Assembly (NCBI GenBank): GCA_903901425.1
Contig: CAIURC010000194.1
Coordinates: 1 to 35,340, forward strand
Source: an uncultured Spartobacteria bacterium
Lineage (GTDB): Bacteria; Verrucomicrobiota; Verrucomicrobiia; Chthoniobacterales; Chthoniobacteraceae
DNA length: 35,340 nucleotides
Reading direction: 5' to 3'
Shown: one piece after another, positions 32,517 to 35,340 of the stretch
Numbering within the stretch: position 1 is the first letter of the stretch
How the letters are laid out: every line of letters begins with the position of its first letter
Position numbers and translations under genes: made by a program
Notes under the pieces: generated by a model
What the model saw: only the letters and a program-made list of their open reading frames with translations
Told to the model about the DNA's origin: nothing
The model's database searches: none

Positions 32517-35340
32517 TTAGTCGATGTGGAGGAATTCGTTTCCGGCGAGCAGGATGCGGCAGTAGGCATTCCATGCTTCAGCGGGTGCGGTGCCATAAGA
32601 GGCCAGGAATGCGGATGCGTGCTGGGATTCGCCTGCGGAGGGTTCGCGTTGGAAGAGGGTGCGGAAAACTGTGTTGAAGCGTAGGGAATCGTTTGGGATC
32701 TGGGCGAGTGAGGCGGCGAGGCCGGCGGCCTGTTCGTGGAAAAAGGGGTTGTTAAGGAAGAAGAGGGCCTGGGGTGGGACGGTGGTGGTTTGGCGTTGGG
32801 CGGTGCTGGCGCTCGGGTCTGCCCCGTCAAAGAGTGCGAGGAGTGGATGGCGCCGCTGGCGTTGCGTCATGAGAAAAGCGCTGCGCTGGGTGTGTTCGTA
32901 GACGGCGTTGAAGGGGTTGTGTTGCGTGTACTTCCAGCGGTCCTCTGGAGGGAATGGATGGGATTGTCCCAGCGTGAGATCGAGTTTGCCGGCGGCCAAC
33001 AGCAAGGTGTCCCGGAGTTCTTCCACAGCAAGGCGACGGCGTGAGAAGCGTGCGAGGAGACGATTTTCTGGATCCTTGAGAAGGTGGGGTTCCTGAGGAT
33101 TGCTTTCGCGTTGGTAGGCTGCGGTGTGCATCAGGATCCGGTGCATCGCCTTGACGCTGTATCCACTCGCTACGAATTCGGATGCGAGGAATTCGAGGAT
33201 TTCGGGATGGGAAGGCTTTTCGCCCCGCGAACCGAAGTCGCTCGAGGAACGGACGATGCCGGTTCCGAAATGCCACTGCCAGATGCGGTTAGCCATGACG
33301 CGTGCGGCGATCGGGTGCTGCGAGATCCACTGGCCGAGTTCACGACGACCGCTCTCGGTGGGATGAAAAAGAGGCTGGCCACCAAAAACCCCCAGCCAGC
33401 GGCGGGGGACTTCGTCGCCGGGTTTTTCGGGCTCACCGCGGATCTGAATGCGAGCATTCACGGGTTGGGCATCGGCGACAGCATAGGCCCATGGAATGGC
33501 AGGAGCCGGGCCAGCCTCTGGGATTTGCAGGGTGCGCCCCATCTCGAGAAGGGCGGTGCCCGAGGCGGGGGAACGGAGGTGTTTGAGTTCGAAGGCAACG
33601 CCGTCGTTCCGGGTGGGGTGGGCGTCAGCGACCCGTCCACGGATGCGGACGGAGCCATCCATCGGGCTGACCCAGGCCACGGCTACGGGTTGATCATGGC
33701 CGGGGTGAACGAGAAAAGAGCGGGCTGGGAGTGTGGTCCAGACCATGAGTTGCTGGTCCGAACTGTTCACAAAGACGGATGGCGTGTCGCCAATGCCCCA
33801 CTTTTGGATGTCGCTGTGTCCGTTTACCGAAGTGGATTTCTCATGAAGAAACACGGGTCCCTTGTTGCCCATGGAGAGAAAGCACCACGATGCGTTGTGT
33901 GCGCCTGGATGGGGGTTGGATTGGCTGAGCGAGGAAATAAGGTCGGAGACGTTCCAAGCGCGTTCGGGATGGGTGCAGTCTTGAATGCTCCACTCCACCA
34001 GGGTGCTGTCGGCCCCGTGGCCTTTGTTGGGGGAAACGGTGAGGAGCAGCACTTCGCCTTTGCGCACGGCAATGGAGTCGAGGGAGACCTTCTGGCTTTC
34101 CTCAAAGCCGATGGAGGTGCCTTCCGCGAGGGGCGCAGAAGCGAGGACTTCGGTTTGCTCGGTGAAGCTGGTGTTGAGGGTTTTTCCAGCGGCAGCCAGT
34201 TTGGCGCGCAGCGCATCTTCATCCGCTCGCTTTTTGAGCCACGGGCTCATCAGGGCATCCGCCTCGGATTGGGGGATGAGCGGGACCATGTCGCGCGGTT
34301 TGCCGGAGTTTTCGCAACCGGGGTAGGCGAATCGGGTGCTCTGGAAGATTCCGTAGAGCGAGTAATAATCGGCAGCGCTGATGGGGTCGTATTTGTGGTC
34401 ATGGCACCGGGCGCAGGCCAGTGTCATCCCGAGAAACGTTTTCCCCAGATTGTCGATCACATCCTCGTGCATCAGATGAACATCTTTGGAGATCTCGTGT
34501 CCGAAGCGGCGGGCGATGGCGAGGTAACCCGTGGCGACAATGCCCTCGTTAAGTTCCGTTCGGGAGGCAGTGGCGCGTTCGAGGTCCCCGGCGAGTTGAA
34601 GGCGGATAAACTGATCGTAGGGAAGGTCCCGGTTGAATGCGTCGAACACCCAGTTGCGGTAGCGCCATGCGTGCATAAGGGGCCGGTCGGTGTTTTCGCC
34701 TGCGGTATCGGCATAGCGGACAACATCGAGCCAGTGCCTGCCCCATTTGACTCCGTACTGGGGGGAGGCAAGGAGCCGCTCGATGACTTTGGAAAAGGCG
34801 TCCGGAGAGGAGTCCGCAAGGAAGGCATCGACGTCTTCTGGGGAGGGCGGGAGTCCGGTGAGATCGTAGGACGCGCGTCTGAGAAGGGAGCGTTTGTCGG
34901 CGCTTGGGGCCGGGGACAGGCCTTCGGACTTGAGGCGTTCGTGGAGAAGAGCATCGATGTGAGCAGCAGCTTCCGCTGGCTTGGCGGTGGACGAGGTTTT
35001 TGGGAGGGGCTGAAAAGCCCACCAGGATTGGGCCTCCTCGGCGTTCATGCCGGCGATCTTTGCGGAGGCAACGCGGGGGTCCGGTGCGCCCATGCGAACC
35101 CATTTTTCTAGGAGAGCAATTTTGGCATCCGAAAGTTTTCCGCCGCTCTTTTTTGGCGGCATTGCGGAGTCTTCGTCTTGGTAGCGGACAGCTTCGATGA
35201 GGAGGCTTTTTTCGGGGTCGCCCGGGAGGACAGCGGGTCCTGAGTCACCGCCTTTCTGCCAACCATTTTTGGAATCGAGCGCGAGGCCGCCCTTGGTTTT
35301 TGCGCCGCTGTGGCAGTCGAAACAGTGCTCGACGAGGATG
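32517..35340 (-). CDS. PSCyt1-PSCyt2-PSD1 cytochrome, tandem copy B (5' partial)
   Basis: The frame stays open to the right window edge, so the signal peptide lies outside; an ATG at 35162 is internal because the haem site CFDCH and the GGLALDSKNGWQKGGDSG segment are encoded upstream of it, as in copy A. About 941 codons are visible. DUF1549 runs through LLRRASYDLTGLPPSPEDVDAF, WLDVVRYADTAGENTDRPLM, LPYDQFIRLQLAGDL and the haem site CARCHDHKYDP. A long divergent centre follows (IGFEESQKVSLDSIAVRKGE, a jelly-roll-like stretch), then DUF1553 (LGQWISQHPIAARVMANRIWQWHFGTG, FGSRGEKPSHPEILEFLASEF, DPENRLLARFSRRRL). The centre differs from copy A, so the two may have different ligands. Confidence 0.94.
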   Translation of the reverse strand, partial: ILVEHCFDCHSGAKTKGGLALDSKNGWQKGGDSGPAVLPGDPEKSLLIEAVRYQDEDSAMPPKKSGGKLSDAKIALLEKWVRMGAPDPRVASAKIAGMNAEEAQSWWAFQPLPKTSSTAKPAEAAAHIDALLHERLKSEGLSPAPSADKRSLLRRASYDLTGLPPSPEDVDAFLADSSPDAFSKVIERLLASPQYGVKWGRHWLDVVRYADTAGENTDRPLMHAWRYRNWVFDAFNRDLPYDQFIRLQLAGDLERATASRTELNEGIVATGYLAIARRFGHEISKDVHLMHEDVIDNLGKTFLGMTLACARCHDHKYDPISAADYYSLYGIFQSTRFAYPGCENSGKPRDMVPLIPQSEADALMSPWLKKRADEDALRAKLAAAGKTLNTSFTEQTEVLASAPLAEGTSIGFEESQKVSLDSIAVRKGEVLLLTVSPNKGHGADSTLVEWSIQDCTHPERAWNVSDLISSLSQSNPHPGAHNASWCFLSMGNKGPVFLHEKSTSVNGHSDIQKWGIGDTPSVFVNSSDQQLMVWTTLPARSFLVHPGHDQPVAVAWVSPMDGSVRIRGRVADAHPTRNDGVAFELKHLRSPASGTALLEMGRTLQIPEAGPAPAIPWAYAVADAQPVNARIQIRGEPEKPGDEVPRRWLGVFGGQPLFHPTESGRRELGQWISQHPIAARVMANRIWQWHFGTGIVRSSSDFGSRGEKPSHPEILEFLASEFVASGYSVKAMHRILMHTAAYQRESNPQEPHLLKDPENRLLARFSRRRLAVEELRDTLLLAAGKLDLTLGQSHPFPPEDRWKYTQHNPFNAVYEHTQRSAFLMTQRQRRHPLLALFDGADPSASTAQRQTTTVPPQALFFLNNPFFHEQAAGLAASLAQIPNDSLRFNTVFRTLFQREPSAGESQHASAFLASYGTAPAEAWNAYCRILLAGNEFLHID
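34708..35340. repeat. Near-identical PSD1 5' segment, copy B
   Basis: Partner of 30321-30953 (same orientation, offset 4387, no gaps seen). The stretch 35048-35107 is identical to its partner at 30661-30720. It ends at the window edge. Confidence 0.85.

Noticed and set aside
33084-35111. 675-codon open frame on + opposite PSD1 copy B
   Set aside because: It is antisense to a gene with clear DUF1549/DUF1553 and haem motifs; the product has no recognisable domain and the length follows from GC-rich codon use.

Overview
This is a GC-rich window from a Verrucomicrobiota-like (possibly Planctomycetota-like) chromosome. The inference rests on families that are abundant almost only in those phyla: three PSCyt1/PSCyt2/PSD1 cytochromes (DUF1549/DUF1553), three DUF1501 proteins, one DUF1592-type cytochrome with its DUF1552 partner, a DUF1080 protein, a PQQ-propeller protein opening with DWPQWRG, and a REP-associated tyrosine transposase. 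No rRNA, tRNA or CRISPR array was seen.

Region 1 (1-1443) holds the 3' part of a REP-associated tyrosine transposase. A 41-base palindrome follows it, then a cluster of about ten copies of a 13-14 base motif (consensus GTGGTCTGTCCCC). Part of that cluster is a ~57-base tandem duplication.

Region 2 (1444-10228, all + strand) is mixed housekeeping and accessory content. It carries a secreted PQQ-like beta-propeller protein, DNA polymerase IV (dinB), a 761-residue 2-oxoglutarate/Fe(II) oxygenase with a long unassigned C-terminal part, a periplasmic di-haem cytochrome c peroxidase-like protein, an HDOD protein, argC, and an orphan Phd-like antitoxin.

Region 3 (10266 to the end, all - strand) is about 25 kb of secreted proteins. 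In transcription order from the right edge it contains: a tandem pair of PSD1 -> DUF1501 cassettes (35340-26818); a serine hydrolase (26511-25306); a DUF4143-type ATPase (25028-23883); a DUF1501 -> PSD1 -> FAD oxidoreductase -> DUF1080 run (23538-16678); and a serine hydrolase -> FGE-like -> DUF1592 cytochrome -> DUF1552 run (16253-10266). Several junctions are ATGA or short overlaps, which suggests translational coupling. Export signals (Sec or twin-arginine-like) and CxxCH haem sites place the cytochromes and most partners outside the cytoplasm.

The most interesting content is this concentration of paired cytochrome plus DUF1501/DUF1552 cassettes, whose chemistry is not established. It includes a cysteine-free FGE-like protein coupled to a DUF1592 cytochrome. 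It also includes a ~630-base segment that is about 95% identical (hand count) between the two tandem PSD1 genes, while the rest of those genes has diverged. The + strand looks G-rich on both sides of the single orientation switch at ~10.2 kb, so the secreted cassettes probably sit on the lagging strand.
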